Notes under the pieces: model-generated
Told to the model about the DNA's origin: nothing
The model's database searches: none
What the model saw: the letters and a program-made list of their open reading frames with translations, nothing else
Shown: piece after piece, positions 54,380 through 64,000 of the stretch
Layout: the number at the start of each line of letters is the position of its first letter
Position numbering within the stretch: the first letter of the stretch is position 1
Position numbers and translations under genes: made by a program
Assembly: GCA_936432065.2 (NCBI GenBank)
Contig: OW386293.2
Location: 105,111,795 to 105,175,794, forward strand
Source: Rutpela maculata
Taxonomy: Eukaryota; Arthropoda; Insecta; Coleoptera; Cerambycidae
Direction of reading: 5' to 3'
Length of the DNA stretch: 64,000 nucleotides

Positions 54380-55352
54380 TGCCTCTTCAACTGTCACAGC
54401 ACGCACTTCTGACCGCGGGGTGTCTTTAAAGGCAGCTTCTACTTCGAGGCCACGCACCAAAGCCTAGCTAATACTTTGATGCCGCGATATTCTAAGAATT
54501 CGCCTAACCTCTTCGGCCCTGATGCCATCTAAAAAGGCTCCCACGGCTAGTTGTTCCTGAAATTCTCTTGGTGCACTCAGATATGCCAGGTGTGCCAGTC
54601 TCTCTATCGCAGCTTCGAATTCTTGTAAGCTTTCCCCAACCTTTTGCGTCCTTGATTTTAGCTGAGCCTGGTATACTTGGGCAAGGTGTTGGTCGCCATA
54701 TCTCAAGTCTAATGCAGCTTCCAAGACTTTGAAGTCCTTTTGTTTCTCCATCGGGATGGTTTGAAGTAACTCTGAGGCTTGACCCTTTAGCGTCACAACT
54801 AATGCCATAGCCTTTTCCTCTTTATACCAGTTATTTGCACTTGCAGCCGCCTCAAATTGTCTCTTGTACGTTGTCCATGTGCTTTGGCCGTCAAATGAGG
54901 GAGGTTTTAAACGAGGACTTGATGATGCTACTAGCTGGCCTCCTTTCTCTCTCAATTGTCGTTTAAGGCACTCCACTTCTCCTTCGACCTCACTCATCTT
55001 TTCTTTGATGTCGCTTACTTCCCCTTTGACTTGACTGACTTCTGTCTTGACCACACCTACTTTAAATTCGACCTTGTTTATCTCTTCTTTGATTTCGTTA
55101 GTGATTGAATTCATAGCGCCTTGTTGGATTTTCATTTGATCGCTCAGGATTTTGCTCAGTTCTTCCTGGCGTCTTTCTTGTTCCTGTTTTTCTTCTTGGC
55201 GTTGTCTTTCTTGTTCTTCTTTCTCCTCTTGACGCCTTATTTCTAGGTCTTCTATTATGTCTGTCAATTCGTGTCTTTCTTCTTGACGCCGCCTTTCTTC
55301 CTCTTGACGTCTTTCTTGCTCTTCTTTTTCTTCTTGACGTCGCTTCTTTCTT
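54380..55352 (-). pseudogene. Ty3/gypsy-type gag, coiled-coil N-terminus
   Basis: The minus frame enters at ~55352 (after a TGA, no Met) with Glu/Arg/Gln-rich coiled coil (RRQEEEERRRQEE..., first Met at 55267), a second coiled coil (IKEEINKVEFKVGVVKTEV, about residues 60-105), then the retrotransposon gag domain: LKPPSFDGQSTWTTYKRQFE, AASANNWYKEEKAMALVVTL, ALDLRYGDQHLAQVYQAQLK, GESLQEFEAAIERLAHLAY. A single TAG at 54464-54466 interrupts before ALVRGLEVEAAFKDTP. No zinc knuckle, protease or pol follows. A possible splice acceptor (TTATTTCACTTCAG) lies just before the frame. It assembles capsids in related elements; here isolated. Confidence 0.82.
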
Positions 55353-55869
55353 GCGATGTCTCATCTGAAGTGAAATAACTAAACATGAATGGATTATATG
55401 ATTACCTACCTAAATATTAAATAATATACTCGTAATATTGCAAGTTCAGATAATTTTTATTTATTTTTATCCTGTTCCACCGAATTAATAAAACTGTAAC
55501 TATTATATGTTATAGTTATAGTTTAAATACATATTATATCAAAATATGGTAATAGTGTCAGGCCATTGAAAAAATATATTAATTTTTTTTTAATGCAAAA
55601 AATCATCGTAGAAGAGTAATATTTTTTAAAATAAACTACCGTAACACTAATATTATTTATGCCAAATTACAAAGCGATCCGTCAAATAGGAGGTGAGAAA
55701 AAAAATAAAACATTTAGGGGTAAATTATTTTTTTCTCCACCCCATGAAGAGTCCACGAGCTTAAGACTTTGTATACAAGAGAGTCAGCATATGAGACATC
55801 TTATGGAAGCCATTTTAGTTCGGTAGGTGCGGGGGCACTTTTTACATTGCTACCTGCTCATACTATTTG

Positions 55870-56168
55870 TGGTGCTTTTGACCGTATTGCGACTATACCC
55901 AACATTGAGTAAGTTAATGTATCGCATTCACAAGTTTATACCAAAAGAACTGTATCTAAAAGCTTGTCAACATCTTAGAATCAAAGAAGAAATTCCTCGA
56001 TGTTCAACTCAGAGTCCAGGAAGATGTGCATTTTGTTCAAACAAAAAGAACAGGAAAACATTAAGTCGTTGTTTTATTTGTGAAAAAGGTATCTGCACAG
56101 AACATACCACGAAAATGTGTTACGAGGGTTCTTCGCAGCAAACTAAATTAAATCCATGTGTAGAATAA
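55870..56168 (+). pseudogene. piggyBac transposase C-terminal Cys-rich domain
   Basis: End of a 113-codon frame: HKFIPKELYLKACQHLRIKE, then RCAFCSNKKNRKTLSRCFIC and EKGICTEHTTKMC, the C-terminal cysteine-rich zinc-binding domain by which piggyBac transposase contacts its DNA ends; stop at 56168. The catalytic DDD part is absent. The preceding ~50 codons belong to the inverted-repeat arm and are probably not piggyBac. A possible element end, GATCTCGGG before TTAA (56482-56494), lies ~320 bp downstream. Confidence 0.75.
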
Positions 56169-56494
56169 GATTTTCTACTACAAATTCAATTTTCTTGTTA
56201 CGCGCACTGTATATAAATATAACAAAATTGTAAAAATGATAATATTTACCAACTTTTTTATTTGAAAAAAATGTGGTCCTTTTGACCGTATCTGCGACTA
56301 ATAACGCAGTGTTTTACTGTTTTTTTTAATAACTTTTTATGAACCAAATAAAAACAATTCAAAATAATTAGAGGATACTCGTTTTTGCTAAAGTACCATA
56401 TAGTGGGGATAAATATGTTAAAAACGATTTCGGTAAAAATGACCACGACGCGACCGATCCTGTAAAAACACAATCGCGTCTGATCTCGGGTTAA
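56169..56494. other. Probable piggyBac 3' end
   Basis: A non-coding tail after the transposase stop, ending ...CGCGTCTGATCTCGGG|TTAA. CCC next to TTAA fits piggyBac termini. TTTTGACCGTATCTGCGACT (56277 on) recurs in variant form at 52642 and 55874. The left end is not in the window. Confidence 0.45.
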
Positions 56495-56759
56495 AAAAGA
56501 TATTTTCTGAAAATATTTTATGAATCGCCTCTTAAGTCACAAAAGTAATCCACACAAATTCAGGGTGGATTGAAAAGTAGATTTTCAAAATTCATCTTGA
56601 AACTCCGTAAGTTTCTTTTTCACAGGCCGACCAAAAAAAAGTCGTGTCCACCAAACTAGACCGTCATCTTCTTATATTTTTGGTTTCGCTGAATCTGAAT
56701 GCGATGTAAGATGTGCTCGGTCGCGTCAGGTTTCCTACCTAACCTCAAAAAATAGTCAA

Positions 56760-57790
56760 AAAACGCTAAAATGACGCTACTGTCAAAGAAAAAAATATGA
56801 AATATAATAAACAGGACGGACACTCTAATAATAATTTAAAAAATGTGAGGGAGGACGATAATATTTCGCATGCAATTAACACATTTGTCAAGGAAGTAAA
56901 ATATGGAAAACGTATACGGGTGCTAAAGAGAATAAAACAATGTCACAGAGTATGATAATATTTCACATGCAGTTGACACAGGTGTCAAAGAAGAAAAATA
57001 TGTCAAAGAAGAAAAATATAAAAAAAATTGTGAAAAAATGTAACGGAAAACAGCAATAATCTTTGATATCTAGTTAACACAACTTCCAAGGAAGAAAACT
57101 ATGAAAAACATACAGGGTGAAGGTAAATAAATGATTTAAATACTTTCTAGATATTTTTTTGCCTTAAAATGCCAGGAATCATTTCATGTAATTCAATATT
57201 TCACTATTAGCTAGAATAGTGTTTGTTTTGGTTCTACAATAATGAGTGTTTCAAAGTATTGACCTAACTAGTATATTAGCGTGACCAGATTGAGACACCA
57301 ATATACAGAAAGTAGGTACCGAATTTCACATTAGATAAAAAAGTGTGCAAGTTGTGATTTGCTTAATACCTAAATAATATTTTATAAACATACAGGGTGG
57401 CAATAATATTTCGCATGTAGTTAATATAACTGTCAAAGAAAAATATAAAAAAATTATTCGACGTGGCCAGTGGCCACCCTAAAAAAAATATGAAAAAATG
57501 TGACAGATAATATTTTGCATATCAACTGTTGGGCAAGAAAAATATGAAAAATATACAAGGTGGTCACAATGAAAAATAATTATGGCGGATATGAGATTTG
57601 AACTGCAGTTGACACAATTACCGAGGAGGATAAAAACTAACAAATTTTTAGTGAAAAGTATACAGGTTGGTCATTCTAAAAAATGACCAATTAACAAACG
57701 TCAGAGGAATATTTGGAATGTAGTTGTCTCTATTGCTAGGAACAAAGCCTGATATACTTTTAGTCAAGAAAAGTACACAGAGTAGTCATA
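56760..57790 (+). repeat. Degenerate ~110-150-bp tandem array
   Basis: Recurrent CATACAGGGTG(GTCA), AATATTTCGCATGCAGTTGAC and GTCAAAGAAGAAAAATATG phrases (near 56790, 56880, 56960, 57050, 57105, 57385, 57450, 57560, 57670, 57770). Highly diverged; no protein. Confidence 0.6.
57117..57385 (+). repeat. Second copy of the 53.27-53.77 kb sequence
   Basis: Aligns directly with 53265-53510 plus 53732-53770 (shared TGTAATTCAA, AACTAGTATATTAGCGTG, ATATACAGAAAGTAGGT, AAGTTGTGATTTGC). It lacks the hAT MITE and is flanked by AAACATACAGGGTG on both sides (57104-57117; 57387-57400), so it seems inserted in the tandem array. Confidence 0.75.
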
Positions 57791-57978
57791 CTACAGATAA
57801 GATAATTAATAAATGAAGAGTTATAGAGAGGGAAGTTTTGGGTAGATACTTTCACCGATTTTTTTTAGTGAAGTTGGTATTTTTAAATTTTACGATAATT
57901 TTTCTTAAACATTTTTTCATACCTACATCGATATTTACCATATTATATTCGCTCTTTCAAATTCCGTAACAGTAAAAT

Positions 57979-57995
57979 GGGGGGGGGGGGGGGGG
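57979..57995 (+). repeat. G homopolymer, 17 bp
   Basis: An uninterrupted run of G in AT-rich surroundings. Confidence 0.95.
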
Positions 57996-58414
57996 TGTCA
58001 TTAGGAATAGTATATTCCGCTCGCAGCGTCAGAAAAAGTACTTTTACCTCCGTTGTTAATGGCAATGCACAGCCGTCTAAAACGTCAAACTTTTATGTCA
58101 TGAAATGAGTTAAGAAATGTCATGTTTTTCTGAAGCAAATAGTATATTTTTTTATTGGGAGTCAAAGTGATACCTTTGTGATGAGTCTGTAGGTTTGCCA
58201 GATGAATGAAGTCGCTCACAGTGTCAGAAATAGTTATTTACATTACTAGATGCGAAAGTTTACTGTTAGGTGTGAGGTGATTTTTGAATGGTCGAGGCGA
58301 AACCGAGAACTTTCCAAAAACACCGAATACCTAAAAGGGCTTGCGCATCGTATAATGTATTATATTTTTTCTATTACCGAAAGATATGGGATTTAATAAT
58401 TTAAAACTAATTAT

Positions 58415-59888
58415 TTCATGGAATTATTTGACAATCTCCCGGCGGAGCTCCTTAAAGGTGATAGTGAGGAGCTAATTGTGGCCATATATAAGCTGTTGTC
58501 AGAAATCTGAACACAAAAGATACTCCCAGAGGAGAGGAAGATAGGCATAATCTGCACTATCCACAAAAAAAGGAGACGTCCTCGAATGCTCAAACTATAG
58601 AGGCATTACCCTATTAAATGCTGCATACAAGGTATTCTCAATAATACTGGGCAAACGCATACGACCCTATGCGGAGAGAGAAGTGGGAAAATACCAAGCC
58701 GGCTTTAGAGGAGGGAAGTCAACCATACATCAAATATCTACACTAAGGCAAATCCTGGAAAAAACACAGGAGTATGGAATAAGTACCCATCACATATTTG
58801 TTGATTTCAAAGCCGCTTACGACACGATTAAGAGAAAGGAGCTATATGCAGCAATGAGACAATTAAATATACCAAATCACTTGGTAAACCTGACACAATT
58901 AACACTGGAAAAAGTGAAATGCAGGGTGCGAGTGGGCGGCGACATATCGGAACCTTTCGAAAGCACTAATGGGTTGCGACAAGGGGACACACTCTCCTGT
59001 ACATTATTTAACATCGCGCTCGAGAAAGTTGTACGTTCAGCGGGTATTACCATGACGGGGACAATATACAATAAGTCCATTCAAATACTGGCCTACGCGG
59101 ATGATATAGATATCATAGGTATTACCGAAGCAGTGGTAACAGAAGCATACATAGCATTGAAACATGCAGCAAAGGAAATGGGGCTGGTAATTAATATAAA
59201 CAAAACAAAATACATGCTAGATGCAGCATAACCAGCAAGGGAGAGACAGCGGCCTCTAAACATCGAAAACGAGGAGATAGAGTCTGTGAGGGAGTTCGTA
59301 TATCTCGGATCGCTAGTCAATAGCCAAAATGATACAACATTAGAAGTAAAACGCAGGGTCCTTATGACCAACCGATGTTATTTCGGACTAGCCTCGCAGC
59401 TCAGCTCACAGAACATATCTCGAAGCACGAAGGTTAAACTTTATGAGACACTTATAAGACCAGTGTTAACATACGGCTCGGAAACATGGGCCCTTACTAA
59501 GAGAGATGAGGAAATCCTGGGCTGTTTTGAAAGGAAAATATTGAGAAGAATCTATGGAGCTGTAAATGAAAACGAGGGGTGGAGAAGGAGATATAATTTC
59601 GAGCTGTATAGACTGTATAAGGACCCCGACATCGTAAAAACAGTAAAACTGGGGCGGCTGAGATGGGTGGGCCATGTCATGAGGATGGAAGAGAGTGAAC
59701 CGGCCAGAAAAACACTGCTCGGCAAGCCAGTAGGCCAACGCAGAAGAGGAAGACTCCGAATCAGGTTTATGGACAATGTAGATACTGACCTGAAAAATAT
59801 AGGAATAGGAGCGTGGAGAAGGCGTGCGTTGAACAGGGACAGCTGGAAGGAAGTCCTAGAGGAGGCTAAGGCTCACAACGGGCTGTAA
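58415..59888 (+). pseudogene. LINE reverse transcriptase (ADDIDIIG type)
   Basis: 5'-truncated: MELFDNLPAELLKGDSEELI, PEERKIGIICTIHKK, then NYRGITLLNAAYKVFS, QAGFRGGKSTIHQI (58700), FVDFKAAYDTIKRKELYAA (58797), GLRQGDTLSCTLFNIALE (58972), catalytic AYADDIDIIG (59092), and a C-terminal region EFVYLGSLVN, RPVLTYGSETWAL, RKILRRIYGAVNE, RLRWVGHVMRMEE. Breaks: TGA at ~58508, a one-base frameshift in the A run at ~58565, TAA at 59229. Typical of the many insect endonuclease-reverse-transcriptase LINEs of this type; clade left open. Confidence 0.85.
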
Positions 59889-60259
59889 TAAATTTTATAG
59901 TTTAGGAGGCTGCCTGTGAAAATTATTTCCATGCCAACGAAACATTTACTACGTTACATTAAACATTTTAGTTTCTGGTGGTTTCAAACTAAGATAAACA
60001 AATACGTTTGGTGGCGATGAGAATGGGATACAAGAAGCAGCCAATATTGCTTGTGTCTCGCTTTACCTCAGGAAATCCAAAGCAGGGTATATACAAACTT
60101 ATGAAGCGTTAAAATTTGTTTTTTTTTTAATTTTCCTGTCCTGGTCACGAAAGTTCTACTTTCGTAGCTAGCAACGCCTTAGCAACCAGGTAACTCGAAT
60201 GTTTACTATCGTTATCACGCGTGTTGCTGGGGCTGCAAAGGTCATTTATATAGACGGTA
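59889..60259. other. LINE flank, no gene
   Basis: A small hairpin ACGAAAGT-TCT-ACTTTCGT (60148-60166). No coding frame. Confidence 0.4.
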
Positions 60260-60365
60260 GTAGAAAAAAGTACTTTCACCTCCGTTGTTAATGGCAACGC
60301 ATAACCGTCTAAAATGTCAAACTTTAATATCGTGAAATGAGTTAAGATCTGGCATGTTTTTCTGA

Positions 60366-61289
60366 CGTTTGAAAAAAATGTATATTATATAATCGTGTAT
60401 ACTTTTGTGTATTTAACATATGCAACTAATTAACAATTGATTGTTGACTATGCGTATATGTAAATAAAATGTATCAGAAAAGAGAAACATATGGTCCATA
60501 ATAATACTACATAATCGATATGATCTACCCGCCACGGAAAACAAAATAGGTAGCTCTCTTTATTGAAGTATCGTATTCTACAAACTAAAACGTCGGAAAA
60601 AAGTAAATGTATGAAACTGAATGTAAACAAAAAGAACTAAACTGCGAAAACAAACACACATGCACGAATCTGTATCCGAATGAAAACAAGTGAAATATGC
60701 ATTGAAGTACTTCATTATGAGTTAGTTTGTGAGTAAATAACGAAGAGCGTAATAAAATAATTTTCACATCGCATTCGCTGCTTTAATTTTGAATAAAATA
60801 GGTTTATTCTGTTTAATTTTAAATATCATTCTGCTCTATTATTATAAATTTTAATTACACTTTACGTCGAATATGATCGCTAAAGCGAACATGCAAAGAG
60901 GCAGGAAATTATAGAGGATAGCAAGAAAGTTTTTGGTCTTTGTATTAATATCATATGTCTGATTAACATTTTATCTTTGTGACGTCAAAATCAGGGTTGG
61001 CTCTAGGTCAGCGCGGAAAGATTTTTATGCAAGTATGATACAATATATCTTGTACTTTTCTTTAGCGAATTCCGTAATATCCAAAGCTTTACAATTTCGG
61101 CGGCGTCGGCTAATTAAAGGAGATAATAAAACCGCACTATAGTCCATACGAAACTTGCAAAAAAAGCGTAAAACCCCAAAAGTGCAAAGGTAGCGACGAA
61201 ACATGACTACTCCCCCATTTTCGAGGACGGCCAACACGATGGTGATAGTCGCACGGTCTCTACCCCCCTCAAGCAAAAAACAATCTTAA
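60366..61289. other. No gene seen
   Basis: AT-rich, no supported coding region. The frames on the minus strand at 60448-60767 are low-complexity and Phe-rich. Confidence 0.4.
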
Positions 61290-61548
61290 TTTTCATTCTC
61301 GTTGTCAGGCATGCAACTACTTGTTGGATCGGGTTTCTTTTTTGAGGAAACTCAGTATGTCCTGTAAAATTTCACTACCAGACATCCAAACGCGCTGAAA
61401 ATTGGTTTCTACATGTTTTTAAGGCCGGGGAATATGATGCTGATATTATATAGCCTCCCACCCCTAACCAACTACCCCCAAATGCATAAAACCACTCCTC
61501 TTCCCCATTTTTTGTTATCAGGCATGCAAAGACTTGTTGGATGGGGGT

Positions 61549-61550
<2 letters not shown>
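61290..61550 (+). repeat. Direct repeat, ~45 bp, 215-bp spacing
   Basis: GTCAGGCATGCAACTACTTG (61306) and ATCAGGCATGCAAAGACTTG (61518), each followed by TTGGAT; both copies are preceded by similar C-rich/T-rich text. The second copy runs straight into the (AAT)n tract. Confidence 0.6.

Positions 61551-61595
<45 letters not shown>
61551..61595 (+). repeat. (AAT)15 microsatellite, left of the R4/Dong-like LINE
   Basis: Uninterrupted AAT units immediately before the LINE fragment. Confidence 0.95.
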
Positions 61596-61596
<1 letters not shown>

Positions 61597-62586
61597 GTCT
61601 GCATGGTCCGGGACCATGAAAATGCAGGGGTAGGAGCCTTTTTGTTTAAGGCAGCACGGAGAGCAGCCGATGGACTTGGTCTCTTCTTCGACGTCGAGCG
61701 GGTAAATCCCGACTCTGTCACCGAGTTGGAACCTGATCGACGAAAAGCCCAAATAAAAGCTGCAGAACACAACATCTTTCTGCAGCTTCACACGGATAAG
61801 CCAATGCATATAGTTTTCTATAAAAATATAGAAAACCTTAGCTTATCCGAAAGGCTGACCTTTGCCTTCTTAAGATCAGCCGGGCTGAAGTCTGAGACCG
61901 AGGGATTCATAACGGCTTGCCAGGACGGTGTATTTAATACCCTCGTCTTTCGAAGTCGTGTCATGGGTATAGAGGTCCCTGATGTCAGCTGCAGGGCCTG
62001 CCGCAGGGCGCCAGAGACTCTGATGCACTTGTTGTCGGCTTGTCCGACATATGCAGTCTCGGCCTATATCCAGAGGCACGACGGAGCATTACGAGTGCTT
62101 TATTACCATCTAAGGCACTCGTATGGGATAGACGAAACACCAGTGCTGCCTTACGCTCAGGGGGATATTGAGTCCGTTGTGGGAAATGAGAAGTGTCTAA
62201 TTTATTGGAACTACTCGTTTCCCACCGTCAGGCAAATACAAGCCAACTAGCCTGACATAGTCCTCCTCGACCACCAACTCAAGACAATGTTTGTCGTGGA
62301 GTTCTCGGCACCCGCGGAGAACAATATTGTCTTGAAGGAGGAGGAAAAACGGACAAAATATCGAGATTTGCTCTTCGAACTCCGCAGACTCTATCCAGAC
62401 CATACTATCAAGATAGTGGTACTGATTATAGGAGCCCTCGGTGGAAGGAGACACACACTGCTTTCGGAACTTAAGATCATACCGGCATGCCGAAATTCGG
62501 CAGAGGTCTTAGCCGGCAGAATGCAGAAGGCCGTCATCCTCGGTTCATTACGTCTGCTCAGGGCACACGATTCTCGGACCCAGTAG
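61596..62586 (+). pseudogene. RLE-type LINE ORF, C-terminal part
   Basis: One reading frame of ~330 codons with a single TAG (62248-62250). Order: RRKAQIKAAEHNIFLQLHTD, LTFAFLRSAGLKSETEGFIT, Zn knuckle CRACRRAPETLMHLLSACP (about 61992-62048), RHDGALRVLYYHLRHSYG, then NEKCLIYWNYSFPT, stop, and the nuclease: PDIVLLD (62251), FVVEFSAPAENNIVLKEEEK (PD...E, then K-Y in KRTKYRDL), ending at 62586. The endonuclease nicks the target for target-primed reverse transcription. The RT palm is missing through 5' truncation. The codons before 61596 are microsatellite and not part of the gene. Confidence 0.8.
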
Positions 62587-62691
62587 TCACTTACCCCACG
62601 GGTGTGGGGAGTGGCTGCCGGTACTACCAGCTCCCCTCTGAGGGTTGGAGCCACAGAGAAGGGTGACTGGTTTTTAACAAAAAAAAAAATA
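61596..62691 (+). mobile_element. R4/Dong-like LINE, 5'-truncated, between (AAT)n tracts
   Basis: Contains the C-terminal Zn knuckle and restriction-like endonuclease of an RLE-type LINE, then ~100 bp of GC-rich 3' UTR and a short A run (62679-62689). (AAT)n flanks both sides. Dong, a member of the R4 clade, is known to insert in TAA repeats, so both structure and site agree. Confidence 0.75.

Positions 62692-62722
<31 letters not shown>
62692..62722 (+). repeat. (AAT)n microsatellite, right of the R4/Dong-like LINE
   Basis: About ten AAT units. On the minus strand it also forms the (TTA)n tail of the next LINE. Confidence 0.9.
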
Positions 62723-62726
<4 letters not shown>

Positions 62727-64000
62727 TATATTTTATTTCCAATTAGACTGCAATAACAGTTTTGGCATGGTCAAATAGTGCACACAGTACAACGTAACAC
62801 CTAACAAATTAAAATAATACGAGAATATATATAAATACACAGTTTAAAAATATATGTAGTCAATACAAAAATTAATAACTTGATAAAAAGTATAAAACAA
62901 CCTAACCTATTATCACAAAATTTTCCCAAAACATTTTAAATATTTGACAACAAAAAAAAACAGTCAATAAAATTTGATTTTTCAGGTCCTCAATTAATGG
63001 CTACATGGTTTCTAAACTGTTTGAAGCTGCTTAAATCCTTCAGACTCTGAGGTAGGTGATTATAAAGCTGAATAGAAGTTGTATATGGTCCCCTGCCCAC
63101 CTGAGTCAACCTACTCGGTGGAACATATAAGTCATTAGCGGCACGCGTAGTGTATTTTTTTATGTCACTACATTTAGGTATTTGATCAATATTTTTCCTG
63201 ACATAACACACACATTCTAAAATATATAATGAGTAAACCGTAAGGATTCCATGTTGTTTGAAATAGGGACTGCAGGAAGTTATATAGTTAAGTTGAAACA
63301 TACTCCTTATTATTCTCTTTTGTAATAAAAACACTTTCTCTATCCCAGAGCAGTTACCCCAGCATAGAATAGCATAAGAGAGCATCGAATTTATTTGCCC
63401 TTAGAAAAAGATTTAATTGTATCATATTTATTACCTTAGCTGCAGGATAGCATAATTTTTTGTAGCAAGTTTGCTGGTTAGACTTTTAACATGAAAATCC
63501 CAGGAACAATTTTGGTCCATTTCTATACCTAAAAATTTTACATGTTCATCTTGATGTAATAACTGAGATTCTGTTTTAACCATTAAACTGATATTATTGC
63601 TCACTCCAATAGGGGAAAATAATAAAAGATTTGTTTTTTGAGTGTTGAGGACTAGGCCATTTTTTGACACCACTCTGCCATTTGTTTAACGCAATTTGTA
63701 GCATTTTTGCTAAGATTTTCAATGTTATTGGCAGAAATAATAGAAGACGTATCATCAGCAAAGAGTGTTAAAAAAGTGTTGTCAATATTTTTTATTATAT
63801 CAGTGATAAAAATCAAAAATAATAATGGGCCTAGTACACTCCCCTGCGGAACTCCGGTGTTAATATATAAGCTGTTCGAGATATATTTTTTGCCCTCTTC
63901 CATTATTTTTACATTTTGTGACCTTCCTGTTAAATATGACTTAACCCATGATAATGCTACATTGCGAATACCATATGATTCGAGGTTTTTTAATAATAGG
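62723..64000 (-). pseudogene. LINE, RT palm to 3' end, minus strand, partial
   Basis: Continues beyond the window. Minus strand from 64000: a frame with EEGKKYISNSLYINTGVPQG then SVLGPLLFLIF (63850), catalytic FADDTSSI (63755), a frameshift near 63660, KNGLVLNTQKTNLLLFSP (63655), HVKFLGIEMDQNCSWDFHVK (63530), a break near 63430-63385, then LSYAILCWGN (63380), PYFKQHGILTVYSLYILECV (63255) and VGRGPYTTSIQLYNHLPQSL (63090), stop at ~62990. The 3' UTR has AATAAAATA near 62740 (complement) and a (TTA)n tail at 62722-62692. Confidence 0.87.

Larger units (their letters stand above)
52651..55885. repeat. Large inverted repeats enclosing a gag pseudogene
   Basis: The left arm 52651-53088, continued at 53779-53810 after an insertion, is the reverse complement of 55385-55885 (shared CTTGCAATATTACGAGTATA and GGATCGCTTTGTAATTTGGC). 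The loop (53811-55384) contains the minus-strand gag. Arms ~480 bp. Looks like a TIR element of ~2.55 kb before the nested insertion. Outer TSD not determined. Confidence 0.75.
58027..60365. repeat. Direct repeats bracketing a LINE
   Basis: 58030-58137 and 60260-60365 align directly (GTACTTT-ACCTCCGTTGTTAATGGCAA, CCGTCTAAAA, GTCAAACTTT, GAAATGAGTTAAGA). In the right copy TAGACGGT...ACCGTCTA can form a stem. Between them lie the LINE and ~370 bp of unassigned sequence. Confidence 0.8.

Noticed and set aside
61518..61809. Frames encoding runs of Ile, Asn or Tyr
   Set aside because: Translation of the (AAT)n microsatellite.
1..64000. A host single-copy gene with exons
   Set aside because: All coding similarity I could recognise belongs to mobile elements; no exon series with consistent splice sites was found, though short exons cannot be excluded by eye.

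Overview
This is a AT-rich eukaryotic window, almost certainly from an arthropod and most likely an insect. The evidence is the mix of mobile elements: Jockey/CR1-like LINEs, an R4/Dong-type LINE set between (AAT)n tracts, a Crypton-type tyrosine recombinase, Tc1/mariner and piggyBac remnants, a short Helitron, hAT and TA-flanked MITEs, Ty3/gypsy pieces and a tRNA-derived SINE. I found no convincing single-copy host gene. Every coding stretch I could recognise is transposon-derived and nearly all are broken. Only the 470-codon reverse transcriptase ORF at 39.5 kb and the LINE ORF1 at 29.5 kb look uninterrupted.

Layout. 0-1.7 kb: end of a Ty3/gypsy pol (integrase), polypurine tract and 3' LTR. 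3-7 kb: non-coding AT-rich DNA with a 260-bp inverted-repeat pair, two strong hairpins and a palindromic array. 7.3 kb: first SINE copy. 8.5-9.3 kb: reversed tail of a Jockey-like LINE. 11.0-18.1 kb: one LINE (A) broken by a 2.2-kb foldback element (TIR CACAG, TSD TTA, 141-bp tandem units in both arms) and by a second LINE (C). 20.3-22.0 kb: decayed Crypton on the minus strand, flanked by direct repeats that each hold a lox-like inverted core; a 180-bp Helitron sits in one repeat and the other gives its empty site. 22.2-22.8 kb: TIR element with an internal tRNA-like sequence. 24.1-25.4 kb: minus-strand LINE tail. 26.7-29.0 kb: mariner-like transposase end split by a 2.1-kb TIR element. 29.0-31.9 kb: 5' half of a CR1-like LINE (ORF1 plus endonuclease and start of RT). 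32.3 kb: second SINE copy. 33.4-34.8 kb: CACAG/TAA element with a transposase tail.

34.9-42.8 kb is the most instructive nest: a Tc1-like element (TA TSD) whose transposase is split by a 2.06-kb TIR element, and whose right TIR is split by an LTR-type insertion (TG...CA, 5-bp TSD ATCAT). That insertion in turn carries a TA-flanked MITE and a young 5'-truncated LINE with a 14-bp TSD. 43.7-46.4 kb: inverted/tandem repeat arrays. 47.7-52.4 kb: pieces of a widespread transposon-associated protein family and of mariner-like transposases inside inverted-repeat elements. 52.6-55.9 kb: inverted repeats enclosing a gag-only pseudogene, with a nested TIR element and a hAT MITE (8-bp TSD, empty site at 57.35 kb). 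55.9-56.5 kb: piggyBac C-terminus. 56.8-57.8 kb: degenerate tandem repeats. 58.0-60.4 kb: LINE bounded by direct repeats. 61.6-62.7 kb: R4/Dong-like LINE end. 62.7-64 kb: minus-strand LINE running off the window.

These elements do not form a pathway. What the window records is a layered insertion history. Because several host elements can be read across the insertion, target-site duplications, empty sites and relative ages can be deduced from this sequence alone.
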